From Agelaius tricolor (taxonomy: Eukaryota; Chordata; Aves; Passeriformes; Icteridae): 64,000 nucleotides of DNA. A program made the position numbers and the translations under genes. Below the pieces are notes generated by a model that had not been told where the DNA came from, did not search any database, and saw nothing but the letters and a program-made list of their open reading frames with translations. Positions 10,481 to 20,779 of this stretch are shown here, piece after piece; position 1 is the stretch's first letter, and each line of letters starts with the position of its first letter. Location: NCBI GenBank assembly GCA_023055355.1, contig JALJCS010000029.1, forward strand, positions 6,624,001 to 6,688,000, in the 5' to 3' direction.

Positions 10481-13407
10481 GGTCCCAGGGGTTAACAGCC
10501 TGCTCCCACTGCTGCATCCAAACCCCATCCTTGTCAGTGGCCACTGGCAGCATGGAAGGGGAGGTCACCAAGGGCTAGGGCCACATTCCAGACATGTTTT
10601 TGCGGCCAGCAGCTCTTTAACCAGATGTCATTTAAGCAAGGATGGTGCTTCCTGCAGGGGAGGGGAGCAGAGGGACAAACTGGTCATTACTGGAGGGAGC
10701 CTTGCATGGCAAAGCCATTCCCTGCTGGAATGTGTGTGAAATCCCAGCCAAAGCCGAGCACATCCCGGGGCCCACTTCAAAGCAGGCACCCCAGGGAGAG
10801 CTGGATCCACACATTGCACGTCCAGGCTCTCCCAAAACCTCATCAGAGGCTGGAGAGAGGCTTGAAAAGCCTCAAAGTGCCAGTTGGGCTGGCAGAAATG
10901 ACAGAGGGAAGGAAAGTGGTCAGGGATCTTCAGGGGATGCTGTGATCAGTACCCAGACAGGGGGGTGGCTGTGCTGGGGATGAGCTGAGCACCCAGGGGA
11001 CACCCAGATTTCTGTCCTTCAGTGGAGGGAAATTAGAGGGGGACAGAGGGATTCCCACTTGTGGGAGGGAGGAAAAGGGCAATGCATGGGGGTCAGGGCA
11101 TTTGTTTGTCTAACCAGCCTTGGGGACGCTGGGTTTGCCCCCATCACAGACACAGCAAAAGCAGGACACTGCCAGCACCCTCTGCAGGGCCCAGCAGCGC
11201 CGTGTGGGAGGTGAGCAGCACATTCTGGGGCCCAGCCTGTGCAGAGGGGGATTTCCAGGCACACGAGGCATTGTCAGGATCGCAGCCATGCCTTGGCACT
11301 CGCCTGTGTGGTGGCTGATTGTGTAAGGGAGAGTTACATCAACAAACAGCCCGATGGGAGAGGCTGTGATGGCTCTGAAAATTCCATCTGACTTATATCA
11401 GGGCACGGAGGCAGAAGAGCAGCTCTGCCTTGATTTTGGTGTTTAACCTTTAGCTGGCTGTGCTGCAAAATGTGGAATAGGTCAAGATTATCTCGAGTCA
11501 GGATGTTCCCTGCTGTCAGATCTTCGTGGGCTTTCAAACCTAATCAGGAAGAAAGGAGACCTAATCAGGGGAGCAGGCAGCATCCCCCAGCCAAGGACAT
11601 CCTGCAACTAACAGATTTTAAGGATGGGGTAAATGAAGATGTTGCCTATCAGTGGAACAGACAGCTGATAGCATCCCTTACTCCAGGACCTCCTGGAACC
11701 AACAGGCCTCAAGGATGTGTTAAATCAAGGTGCTGATGGATGTCTGTGTGGCAAAACATTCAAGGTCCATGCTTATCCTGTAGCTGAGCTTCATTATAAT
11801 AGTGAAAATCACATCACAAAGGTCCTGCCCAGGAGAAAAATCTTGCCCTGAGCATTTGTAGAGGTTTGCTGGGGTTACATAACTGGCATGGGAATTACTA
11901 GCACGGTGCTTTTGTCTCCTCCTGCTCAGAAAACCCTGCCAAACACTTTTCCTAACCAAACCACTCCTGTTCCCCAAGCTGAGGTGCAGCTGCCCCTGTT
12001 CCCCTGCCTGGATGAGCAGCCCTTGGTGACAGAGCTGGGTCTGGATCCTTCCAGGGGTTAAATGATGTTGCAAGCCAGGAATTGCTGTGGAACGTGGGTT
12101 TGTGTTTGCACAGGGCAGGATTTCACCGTGACCAGCGGCCAGGTCACCTCCACCTGCAGTGAGGGAAGGGTCTGAGCTGGAGCAGGGTCTGAGGGGCCCA
12201 GGTGGGAGCAGAGTGAGCTGCTGTGCTCCACTTCTCCTCTCCCCTTCAAACCAGGGTCAAAGCAAGGTTTGGATGCAGGGATTGAAGGGCTGAAGGCACT
12301 TCAGCCTCACACGCCCATGGTCCAGTGCTGCTGTGCAGCTTTCCCAGCAGTGTCTGCCCTCCTGAATCCCTTTCATCCTCTGGGGGCCTGGCTGTCCCTG
12401 GAAGGGATTCACTGAACACACACAGCCCCCAGAGAAACCCTGCCCACCCTCCTCCCTCAGCCTTCAGATCCCTCCAAAACCCCCAGTGCTTTGCAAGCCC
12501 TGCTGTTTATGCTCCCCTCTGCCCCATCAGCTCCTGGGAGCAGCTTTCCATTAACCCTTTGCAAACAAAAGGCATCACAACAAGGCTGGGAACCAGCTTG
12601 TGCCTGGGGGTGTGTGTTCTACTGGAGCGTGTCTCAAATTAGCCAATCCTGCTCCTGCCTTCAGAACCAAGCCAGGGAAGTATTTGTTCTGCCAAGCTTT
12701 TCAACTCGGTTTAATTTAGCTCTGTGAACTTGTCTCAGGCTCCCTGGAATGTGTCAGGTGGGGTGTATTATAAATATGCATCATCTGAGCTCATTGTCTT
12801 GCTCAAAGGACCAGCAGGCAGAAAGAGTCCAGCAAATGTCTCCTTCCACCAGGTCACGGTGACAATCCAGGCTGGGGACAGACTTGGTGTGGGCTGGCAC
12901 TGGCTGGGCACAGGGTGCTGTGCTGTGAATGAGCAGGGCTGCATGGAGCACTGGGGTTGCATTAAATCCAGCAAGGTTAGCTGCTGCAGGAGCTTCAAAA
13001 GAGAACGATCCCAATCCCTTCCCAAGGCACAGCTGAGCCCCTTGGCCAGCCAGCCATGACACAGAGGGGGATTTGCTCACTGTGGGGAGGTGATAAATGG
13101 AAAGGGAACCCTGCTTTAGAGGGTTATGGGTGCAGGATGGGAGCAGAGGGTTTGGCAGAGGTGTTCTGTGTTGTTGTTGTGGTTTGCTGGGAAGGAAAGA
13201 GGGATCAGGTTGGATTTAGCAGGGGGCAGGCAGGAGAAGGGTGTGCAGCACTCTTGGAACAAACCAGCTGCACTCAGAGCTGCTGTAAACCAGCCCTGAG
13301 AGTGGCCCAGCTTCCAGATTCACCTGGGGGATGCAGCTCAGTGCCTCAGCAACGAGAGGGGGCTCAGGCTCTCCTTAAGGTGGCTGAATTCAGGGCAGAC
13401 GTGGAGG

Positions 13408-13826
13408 GACACTCATCCATGGCTGAGGGGACACAAATCCATGGCTGGGGGGACACAAATCCATGGCTAGAATGGGACAGACATCCATGGATAGAATGGG
13501 ACACTCATCCATGGCTGAGGGGACACAAATCCATGGCTAGGGGGACACAAATCCATGGCTAGAATGGGACAGACATCCATGGCACATGGGACACACATCC
13601 ATGGGTATAATGGGACAGACATCCATGGCTAATGGGACACAAATCCATGGCTAGAATGGGACACACATCCATGGCTAAAGGGACACACATCCATGGGTAG
13701 CAGGAGGGACACACATCCATGGCTAGAATGGGGCAGACATCCATGGATAGAATGGGACACATATCCATAGCTGGAGGGACACACATCCATGGCTAACAGG
13801 ACACACATCCATGGCTAGTGGCATCC
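13408..13826. repeat. Minisatellite of ATCCATGG units, about 18 copies
   Basis: Units of about 20-26 bases carry a constant CATCCATGG core and variable linkers such as GCTAGAATGGGACAGA or GCTGAGGGGACACAA. Unit length varies, so frames shift from copy to copy. Each unit contains the CCATGG palindrome. Confidence 0.93.
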
Positions 13827-14712
13827 CTCCTCCCCTGGGAGCAGCTGGCAGGTTGGAATGTGGCTGAACTGGGCTCTGGGGCTGGGGAATTGGCCATCAG
13901 CACCCCAGGACTGGGGAATTGGCCAGCAGCACCCCAGGACGGGGTCCCTGGCCTGGCTGTGCACAGATCTCCTCTGCTGCTGGCTCCCCTCAGGAAGGCG
14001 CGCACGCGGCCCCGGTGACGGGAATGACGCTCCACGGAGAGATAACCATTCCCTCCCTTCCCTGTGCCTGCCTCCCTCTCCAGAAGAGCCGTGGGAGAAC
14101 AAAGTCATGAACAAAACAGCTCTGAGAGAGACTGGGGGTGGGACGCCCTTCTTTTCTCCTTAATTGTAATACTGTGAATTAATTCAGCTTCCAGAAGGAA
14201 CAGGGAGTTTCCCAGCAGCCCTCAGACATCCAGATAAGGCTGAGCTGTTTGTTGAGCCCCTCTGGTACCTGCCTCACTGCCAACTGCTTCACACAAACTT
14301 TGTTTTCTCCTTTTTTTTTTTTTAATTTCGTTCTTTTTTTTGGAGAGTTTTAAATTGTTCAAGCGTGACAGAGCACGGGGGTTTGCATTCTTAATTGGCA
14401 AAGCCTTTTCCCACTCCTGTCTGGAGGCCCCTGAGCTGTCCTGCCAATTTATTCTGATCCTGATTCACAAGCCTTGCAAACATCTTCCCAGGGCTGCCCA
14501 AAAGCCCTGTCAGTGGAACTGAATCCTCATCTGGCACTTCTGGGCATCTCCTGAGGCTCTTCTGGTGCTCTCCTCATGACCTGAAGCATCCCCTTTTTGC
14601 AGCCACCCTCCCCTCCAGAAAAGCCCTGGTGGTGGCCTCCAAACTGCACCAACCACAACTCTTCCCCAGGGGGAAATAAACAGTGGATAGAATGAAAAAA
14701 TAGGTTTAAAAG

Positions 14713-14745
<33 letters not shown>
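14713..14745. repeat. Poly(A) tract
   Basis: An uninterrupted run of about 33 A. It may be the tail of a retrotransposed sequence, but I cannot recognise a body upstream. Confidence 0.9.
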
Positions 14746-14749
<4 letters not shown>

Positions 14750-17011
14750 GAGGGAAGAACAAGCATAAAGGAAGGTTTCTCCCTAATTCTCATTTTCCTC
14801 CATCCTGGGCACTTTCCTGCTCTCTCAGGACCTTCTTCTCTCATTTATCTTCCTCACCTCCTGGGGTTTCCTCTTCTTGCCAGCAATTAGTGCTGTCACC
14901 TCTGCCATCTCCCTGCCTGGACCCCTGCAAAGCTGTGGCCAGCCCTTTGGAGTGGCTCAGACTGTCCCCAGCAAGGAGAGCTGCGCTTGGAGGGGCAGGG
15001 TTTGTTGTCACATGGCTGTGCCGTGCCTTGGTGCTTGTCCCTGCAAGGCCACACAGCCCTGGGATGGGCCCTGACCCCGGGATGTTCACACAGAGAGCCT
15101 GGGAAGGAGAGGGATCCTCATAAAAACCCAAATATCTGCAATTCTCCTTGTGCTCCTTCATTCTTTCACTCCCCCTTGCTGCCCTGTATTCACCTCTCCC
15201 TCTCCTGCTGCATTTCCCCCACCTCTAAATCTTCTCAGCCCCTTCCTGCTATCACCCAGCCTCACCTGAGTGCCTGGAGATCCATTTTATTTATTTATTT
15301 CCTTTCCCTCTTTCTCCTTCCACCCTTTCTTCCCTCCCCACTCTCCTGATTTACGGCAGCAGCAGGCGGCTGATGTTCCCTGCTCCTTCTCTGCTCGGTC
15401 CCTGCCATCCCCAGAGCCATCAGGGGCCAATTCATCACGGGAATGCCCCAGCTAAAGTGACTGGGACATTCTTTACAGCCACAATCCCGAATGCTGGCCC
15501 GGAGGGGGCTCCTTGGTGAGATGTCAGCTGTGAGAGAGCTGTCTGGAGGCACAAATATTATTTACAAGGTGTTGTGGCTCATGGAGGAGGGAAGAGAGGA
15601 AAAGTGGCTGCCAACCATGGGGTCTGATGGCTCCAGCATCCTGCCACCAAAGAAACACAGCTTGGGGCTCACATTAAGGAGCAGGGCAAGGCAGGGGCAG
15701 GGTGGGATGCTGGCCCATGGAGTGTCAAAGTGTGGCAGGAAGAAACACCAGGATTTTGTGGGAAAGGGAATGGGGCATCGGTAGTAGAGCAATTCCCAGG
15801 GTGAATTCCCCAGTGCGGGGCTGGGAGCTCAAGTGCTTGGTGCAATTTGGGATGGAGCAGAGCAGGGGGGGCTCCCAGGGAAGGGTTTGCACAGCTCAGT
15901 TCACTCCTGGATGACAGCAGCAAACCTGAGAGCTGGGGAAGGCTGGCTGGGAGCGGAGACCTGGGAATGCTCTCTTGGAAATGATCCAGCACAGCCCTTT
16001 TGAGACTGCACCTGGCACGGGGGGTTCAGGATGAGCAAGTGCTGGATCCGTGGAGGTGAAGTGGGAGTAAAGAGCAGGATTTTCACCCTCAAAAGTCCTG
16101 GATTCGTCATCCTGTGTGGTTTGGGGATGAGTGCAGATGTTTTATAGCCACATACATTTTGTTTTACTGCTTTGCACATGGAAAGTGGGCCTAATTCCAA
16201 GGCCTTGGGGATGGGTAGTTTAGGGGAGATTCTGGTACCCAAAGCCAAAATTGTTGCAGAATAAGATCCATTAGCCCAATCTGGTCTCTCAGAGCAGCCA
16301 GTAGCCAGGGCATTAAGAAAAGTACAAAAATTAGATGTGACAGACAAGTCCTACAAAGCCCCTTGTTCCCTCATCCCTGTCTTGCTCCCCTCCCCTGAAT
16401 ATCTTTTCCTCCTCCTCCTCCTTCTTCCTCCATCCCAATTATCTCCTCCTTTCATCACTGCCTGAGTTGTAAGTACAAAGTACCAATTAGCTAGTTTTCA
16501 AGTTTAATTAGGTTGGAAGGTAGAGCAAATTAAATCCTTTTATCGCAGGTTTCAAAGCGCTTTCCCATCGGGATGGGTTTCCTTTGGATGAGGCCCATGT
16601 TTGTCACCAGGTCACCAAGCAGGGGATGAAATGCAAGATTGGGTCCATCTCCCTCCTGCCCCTAAATCCTGCACTCAGGGCCTCTTTTTTAGGAATGATT
16701 TGGGGTGCACAAACCTCTGCTCCACCTCGATCTATTGAGCATTGCTCCTTAGCTCGTTTTAAGAACATTCCAGCAGCACCAGGAATTCAGTGAGGAAGCT
16801 GGGACAAAGCCCAGCAGAAGGCTTTCAAAATACTTCAACAGTATCGAGCAGCAGGTCCACATGAATGCTTGGAAGCACCTTTATTCCCTAAACCCTTCTT
16901 CCTTTGAGGCCTGAACAAAGGCAGGGAAGCGGATCCAGGAATAAACACCTGAAGATGAAACTGCAGAGCAGAGTGAGGAAGTGTTTAACTCTTGGAGACA
17001 CAATTGTAGCC

Positions 17012-17585
17012 ACATTTTCTGCTCCTCTTGAGCTCTGAGCAGTGCATTTCAATAGGATCTGGCTCCCTCCATGGAGCTGCTGGATGGGGACACTCGGGGA
17101 AACTTTGGGATTCATCCTCACCTTTGCTCCTGGAATTCCTGGTGGTGTCAGCGCCATCCCAGCTGCAGTTTTGGTGTTCTAACCCTGTCCCCTGCCACAT
17201 TTTCTGTTCCTCTTGAGCTCTGAGCAGCTCATTTCAATAGGATCTGGCTCCCTCCATGGAGCTGCTGGATGGGGACACTCAGGGAAGCTTTGGGATTCAT
17301 CCTCACCTTTGCTCTCTGGTGTGCTAGGGAATTCCTGGTGGTGTCAGTGCCACTCCAGCTGCATTTCTGCTGTTCTAACTCTGTCCCCTGCCACATTTTC
17401 TGCTCCTCTTGATCTCTGGGCAGCTCGTTTCAATAGGATCTGGCTCCCTCCATGGAGCTGCTGGATGGGGACACTCGGGGAAGCTTTGGGATTCATCCTC
17501 ACATTTGCTCCTGGAATCCCTGGTGGTGCCAGCGCCACCCCAGCCGCATTTCTGCTGTTGTAACCCTGTCCCCTGTGCTTCCCTG
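17012..17585. repeat. Three tandem copies of a ~185-196-bp block abutting the membrane exon
   Basis: The marker GGATCTGGCTCCCTCCATGG occurs at 17055, 17240 and 17436. Each copy contains a pyrimidine-rich run ending near GAGCTCTGAGCAG or GATCTCTGGGCAG, which resembles a 3' splice site, and a tail like CTAACCCTGTCCCCTG. The third copy's tail runs into the polypyrimidine tract of the real acceptor at 17595. The intron end itself has therefore been duplicated. Confidence 0.9.
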
Positions 17586-17595
17586 TGTGTTGCAG

Positions 17596-17743
17596 ACAAG
17601 CCACTACCTCAGAGTGCCCCCGGAGGCATCATCGGGATCGTGGGAGGCGTCATCGCCGCCGTCTTCATCATCGGCGTGGCCGTCACCGTCATCATCGTCT
17701 ACAGGCGGCAGCAGAAGAGCCGCTCTGACACTGACAACGACCT
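17596..17743 (+). CDS. NECTIN1: NECTIN1 beta-type exon: stalk, transmembrane helix and start of cytoplasmic tail
   Basis: The exon follows a pyrimidine-rich TTCCCTGTGTGTTGCAG acceptor and ends before GTGAGT. It enters with two bases completing a codon, the phase expected after an Ig-domain exon, and leaves with two bases of a Leu codon completed by the next exon. It encodes a short Pro/Gly stalk (KPLPQSAPGG), then a hydrophobic helix of about 23 residues rich in Gly, Ala, Ile and Val, then a YRRQQKS stop-transfer and juxtamembrane segment and acidic TDND. The product would be a type I membrane adhesion protein acting at cell-cell contacts. RQQKS after the helix matches the mammalian NECTIN1 beta isoform as I recall it; nectin-2 has a related but less similar tail. 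The Ig ectodomain is outside the window. Confidence 0.85.
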
Positions 17744-19327
17744 GTGAGTAGCACAAGCACTGCCCAGCCGGGCTGCAGCTGCTGTGGGCAGGGGGACAGC
17801 TCCTCTGGACCTTCCTCTGCCTGCACAATGGGAAAATTTAGTGGGGAAATGTTTTCCTGCTGTTTCTGTCTCGTTCCTCTGATCGCCTTCCCTTCCTCGG
17901 GGCCTCCTGGTGCTTCCCACGCTGCTCTCTCCTGTTGCTGAGCTGTTGGCACAAGGCTGAAGTGGGAGCTGGAGCATGGGGATGCTCCACCAGGTGTTGG
18001 GATTGCTGTGGCACAGCCTTGGGGCAGAGGCTCGGTGCCACTGTCCCCTTCCATGGGTAGAGGAGGATCCTATTCCTCCTTTCCCAATGGCTTCAGGCTC
18101 CTGAATGAGACTGAATTCCATCCTGCCACCAGAGAGGGGTTTCTGATAGACCCTGAGCACCTCTGAACGCATCCCAAAGAGTCTGGGAAGGTTTCACATC
18201 CACCAGCACTGCAGTTTGGGACCTGTGGGTGACATAAACTCTGCCAACAGCAGGGACAGAGGCCACCCCAGGGGCTCCTCTTTGGAGCTGGGCTTTGCCC
18301 TGCCCAGCCCAGGGCAGCAGAGATCCCAGGCAGGGAATGGAGTGGTGTGGAGGTCACTTTGTGCAGCAGGAACCTCTCCAGGGGCATTCAGCCTGGGCTC
18401 TGCTGAACAGCTCCATCCTGCCTCCAGCTCCTCATCCCCTGCCTCCCTCCCTCCTTCCCTCCCCACCTCGCAGGGGAGGCACGGAAAGCCCAGCACCCAG
18501 AGGTTGCTTTTATGCTCCCCCAGCCCCCACCTCATTGTTGTTCCACCTTGGGCACATTTTGTGCTCCATTTAATCCCATTTGAGAGAGGGCACTGGAAGA
18601 TAGCAGGAGAGGCAGGGGAGAGGAGCGGGGGAAGCGGCAGGAGAGGCAGAGAGGAGCACAAACAACAAAAACCAGCACCACAAGGTGAAATTGCATCAAC
18701 AGCAGCGGGCCTGTGATCGAGATGCATTCTGACAATCCACTTCCCACAATGGCCCTCCACCAGGCTCAGGGAAGAGCCACTTTAGCTGAGAATAGAAACA
18801 CAACCGTGCCCAGCTCTGCCGAGGTGCTGCCTCTATTGTGGAGGCTGATCCCGAAGGTAATAGCATTTCTTTTGAGCAGAGCCACGGAGTCAATGTTTTA
18901 CAGAGCCCCGGGGACCTGCTCTGCCCTCCCTGCCACCAGCACATTCCAGTCCCACGCTGGGATCCAAGGGAAGGCGCCCATCTCCATCAGATCTGGTGGA
19001 GCCTGCACGGAGAGGAGGGAGGGGGGCAGCCGGCTAATTAGTGGATCAGAGTTTTAATAAGTTTTGTAAAAGGATTAGACACATCTGTGCATGTGAACAG
19101 AATGTGCAGAGACAGTCTCCAGGCTGGGATTATCGTGGCTGCCAATCCCTGTGCTCTGGGGTAGGAGCTGATCCTCCTTGGCGAGGGTCAGGGATAAATG
19201 TCCCTGCCTGGCAGAGCGGGTCCATGAGGAGGGCTCAAACTCCTCCTGGGAGCTGGGGCAGGGCTGCAAACAGGGCTGTTCATTGCACACAGGAGCCATT
19301 CCCAGAAAAATGCCAGGCTGGGGCTGG

Positions 19328-19395
19328 AATTACCTTGGTATCACTTTCTGGTACCTCAGAGCCATGACACAAACACCTCCCAGGGGAGGGTTTGC
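19328..19395. repeat. 68-bp direct repeat, left of inverted LTR
   Basis: It begins AATTACCTTGGTATCAC and ends GGTTTGC. It matches 19781-19848 base for base in length, with about 10% mismatches. The LTR lies exactly between the two copies. Confidence 0.9.
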
Positions 19396-19781
19396 TGTGC
19401 TGGTGTCCACAGGGGTTCTTGGGTTGGGGAAGAGACCAGGATCTGACTCCATGTTTCAGAAGGCTGATTTATTAGTTTATCATATATATTACATTAAGAC
19501 TATACTAAAAGAATAGAAGAAAAGGTTTCATCAGAAGGCTGGCTAAGAATAGAAAAAGAAAGAATGATAACAAAGGCTTGTGGCTCAGACAGAGTCCGAG
19601 CCAGCTGGGCTGTGATTGGCCATTAATCAGAAACAACCACATGAGCCCAATCCCAGATGCACCTGTTGCATTCCACAGCAGCAGATAACCATTGTTTGCA
19701 TTTTGTTCCTGAGGCCTCTCAGCTTCCCAGGAGGAAAAAAATCCTGAAGAAAAGGACTTTTCATAAAAGATGTCTGTGACA
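19396..19781 (-). mobile_element. Solo LTR, family A (copy 2, inverted)
   Basis: On the minus strand it begins TGTCACAGACATC and ends near GTGGACACCAGCACA, colinear with copies 1 and 3. AATAAACTAATAAATCA-like sequence lies near its U5 end. There is no short target-site duplication. Instead, 68-bp direct repeats flank it (19328-19395 and 19781-19848). No internal viral sequence is present. Confidence 0.8.
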
Positions 19782-19848
19782 ATTACCTTGTTATCACTTT
19801 CTGGTACCTCACAGCCATGATACAAACTCCTCCCAAGGGATGGTTTGC
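19781..19848. repeat. 68-bp direct repeat, right of inverted LTR
   Basis: Partner of 19328-19395. It begins AATTACCTTGTTATCAC and ends GGTTTGC. Its first base coincides with the last base of the LTR. Confidence 0.9.
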
Positions 19849-20121
19849 AGCCATTCCCAAGCAGGTGTCCCAGCTGCACCCTCAGGATCTGCACTCTGAC
19901 ACTGGGATTTGCCTGGAATAAGGACAGAATGCCAGGAGGGAGTTTATTTTCCATTAACAATTCTAATTGGGGTGAGGCAAAGGGCACGGGGGAGTTCCTG
20001 AGGATAATCTATGTGATTGTATTGGCAGTTTGGTGACAAACACAATCAAATCCTTGGGCACATCAAAGCAGCAGAACCTTTTCTCCTGCCTTCTACTCAG
20101 CAGCCTCTTCTTTCCCTGCAG

Positions 20122-20209
20122 GATTGACCTCCCTCCATCCCACAAACCTGCCCCTCCACCAAAGAGGAAACAGGACATGAAAAGCCACCTGACTCCAGAG
20201 GACATCCAG
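20122..20209 (+). CDS. NECTIN1: NECTIN1 beta-type exon: proline-rich cytoplasmic segment
   Basis: The exon is 88 bases between TTTCCCTGCAG and GTAAAA. Its first base completes the Leu codon split by the previous intron, and it ends on a codon boundary. It encodes IDLPPSHKPAPPPKRKQ followed by DMKSHLTPEDIQ. The SHKPAPPPKRK run is basic and proline-rich, the kind of segment that can bind SH3 or WW domains (inference). TPEDIQ leads directly into VVHLD of the next exon. The mammalian NECTIN1 beta tail has a matching PEDIQ-VVHLD junction, the strongest single clue to gene identity. Nectin-2 delta has a looser counterpart (PPSYKPPTPK). Confidence 0.86.
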
Positions 20210-20668
20210 GTAAAAACCTGCAAATTCCTGCCTCTGGCGCACAAAGCTGATCCCAAGCAGGGTCCACAGGGCCTGGATTTTGGGAAATGGGGGTTGCAAG
20301 AGCAAAGACGTTCCTGGATTGAGTTTGAGGGGCAGAAAGTGAGGATTTTTCAAGGCCAGGTTGGATGGGGCTCTGAGAAACTTGGTCTAGTGGGAGCTTT
20401 GAACTAAATTATCTTTAAGGTCCCTTCCAACCCAAACTGTTCTATGACTCCATGATTCTATGACTCTGTGACTCGTCCCCCAGAATTCCCAGAGTCTAGC
20501 ATTAATGAAAAGCTGTAATTTGGATTCTGCTCTGCCCCTTTGGTGGATATTGAAGTCTGAAGGAGTCGATGTTTGTTTGTGGTGCCACCTGAAGCAGAGC
20601 TTGCCCCAGGTTGTGCCACAGGATAATTATCCCTTCTCTTCTCATCCCTCTTCTCTCCCCAACTCCAG
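20210..20668 (+). other. Intron, 459 bases
   Basis: The donor is GTAAAA and the acceptor CTCTCCCCAACTCCAG. About a quarter of it is a CR1 tail in the sense orientation. Nothing else is identifiable. Confidence 0.8.
20346..20474 (+). mobile_element. CR1 LINE 3' end fragment
   Basis: It carries CAAGGCCAGGTTGGATGGGG, then AAGGTCCCTTCCAACCCAAA, then degenerate TTCTATGACTC units, the hallmark of the avian CR1 3' terminus. It is 5'-truncated as usual, and lies in the short intron before the VVHLD exon. Confidence 0.88.
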
Positions 20669-20779
20669 GTTGTTCACTTGGACAACATGAAACACGAGGA
20701 GGAGATCCAGAAGTTCCCTCTGCAGACTCCCTACTATGACATGGCAGCCCCCGAGCCCTCTCCCTACAGTGACAAGCTG
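20669..20779 (+). CDS. NECTIN1: NECTIN1 beta-type exon: VVHLD / acidic / tyrosine-containing tail segment
   Basis: The exon is 111 bases, phase 0 at both ends, bounded by CAACTCCAG and GTAAGG. It encodes VVHLDNMKHEEEIQKFPLQ, then TPYYDMAAPEPSPYSDKL. The order VVHLD, glutamate-rich run, LQ-PYYD corresponds segment by segment to the mammalian NECTIN1 beta tail, which as I recall ends soon after PYYDLGVSPSY. Here the reading frame stays open to a GT donor, so the bird protein continues into one of at least two further terminal exons. The YYDM and PYSDKL tyrosines are possible kinase targets (inference). Confidence 0.88.

Larger units (their letters stand above)
1498..17595 (+). other. Large intron or inter-exon stretch upstream of the beta-type membrane exon
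   Basis: About 16 kb holds no exon I can support. Open frames here lack homology I recognise and coincide with GC-rich or tandemly repeated DNA. Contents are minisatellites (2291-2440, 5830-5935, 8051-8397, 10105-10480, 13408-13826, 17012-17585), a 162-bp tandem duplication (3231-3546), two LTRs (6700-7190, 8931-9288), A- and T-rich runs, and an AT-rich candidate conserved island near 6270-6440. If positions 1-1497 are the alpha 3' UTR, this interval is intronic only in the beta-type transcript. Confidence 0.55.
17744..20121 (+). other. Intron between membrane exon and proline-rich exon
   Basis: This intron has a GTGAGT donor and TTTCCCTGCAG acceptor. It contains an inverted solo LTR (19396-19781) flanked by 68-bp direct repeats. 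No further exon is supported. The long open frames near 18194-18760 lie in GC-rich DNA on both strands and match nothing I know. Confidence 0.7.

Noticed and set aside
12720..13060. Frame starting MNLSQAPWNVSGG as a possible small secreted protein
   Set aside because: No signal peptide, a rival frame of similar length on the other strand, and no splice or promoter evidence.
17409..17595. Extension of the membrane-exon frame upstream of the acceptor
   Set aside because: The open frame runs through intronic tandem repeats; the pyrimidine tract and CAG at 17595 mark the exon start, and the stalk begins there.
17596..20779. NECTIN2 as the identity of the gene
   Set aside because: The nectin-2 delta tail is related in layout, but RQQKS, PEDIQ-VVHLD and LQ-PYYD agree better with the NECTIN1 beta tail as I remember it. 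Not excluded without a search.
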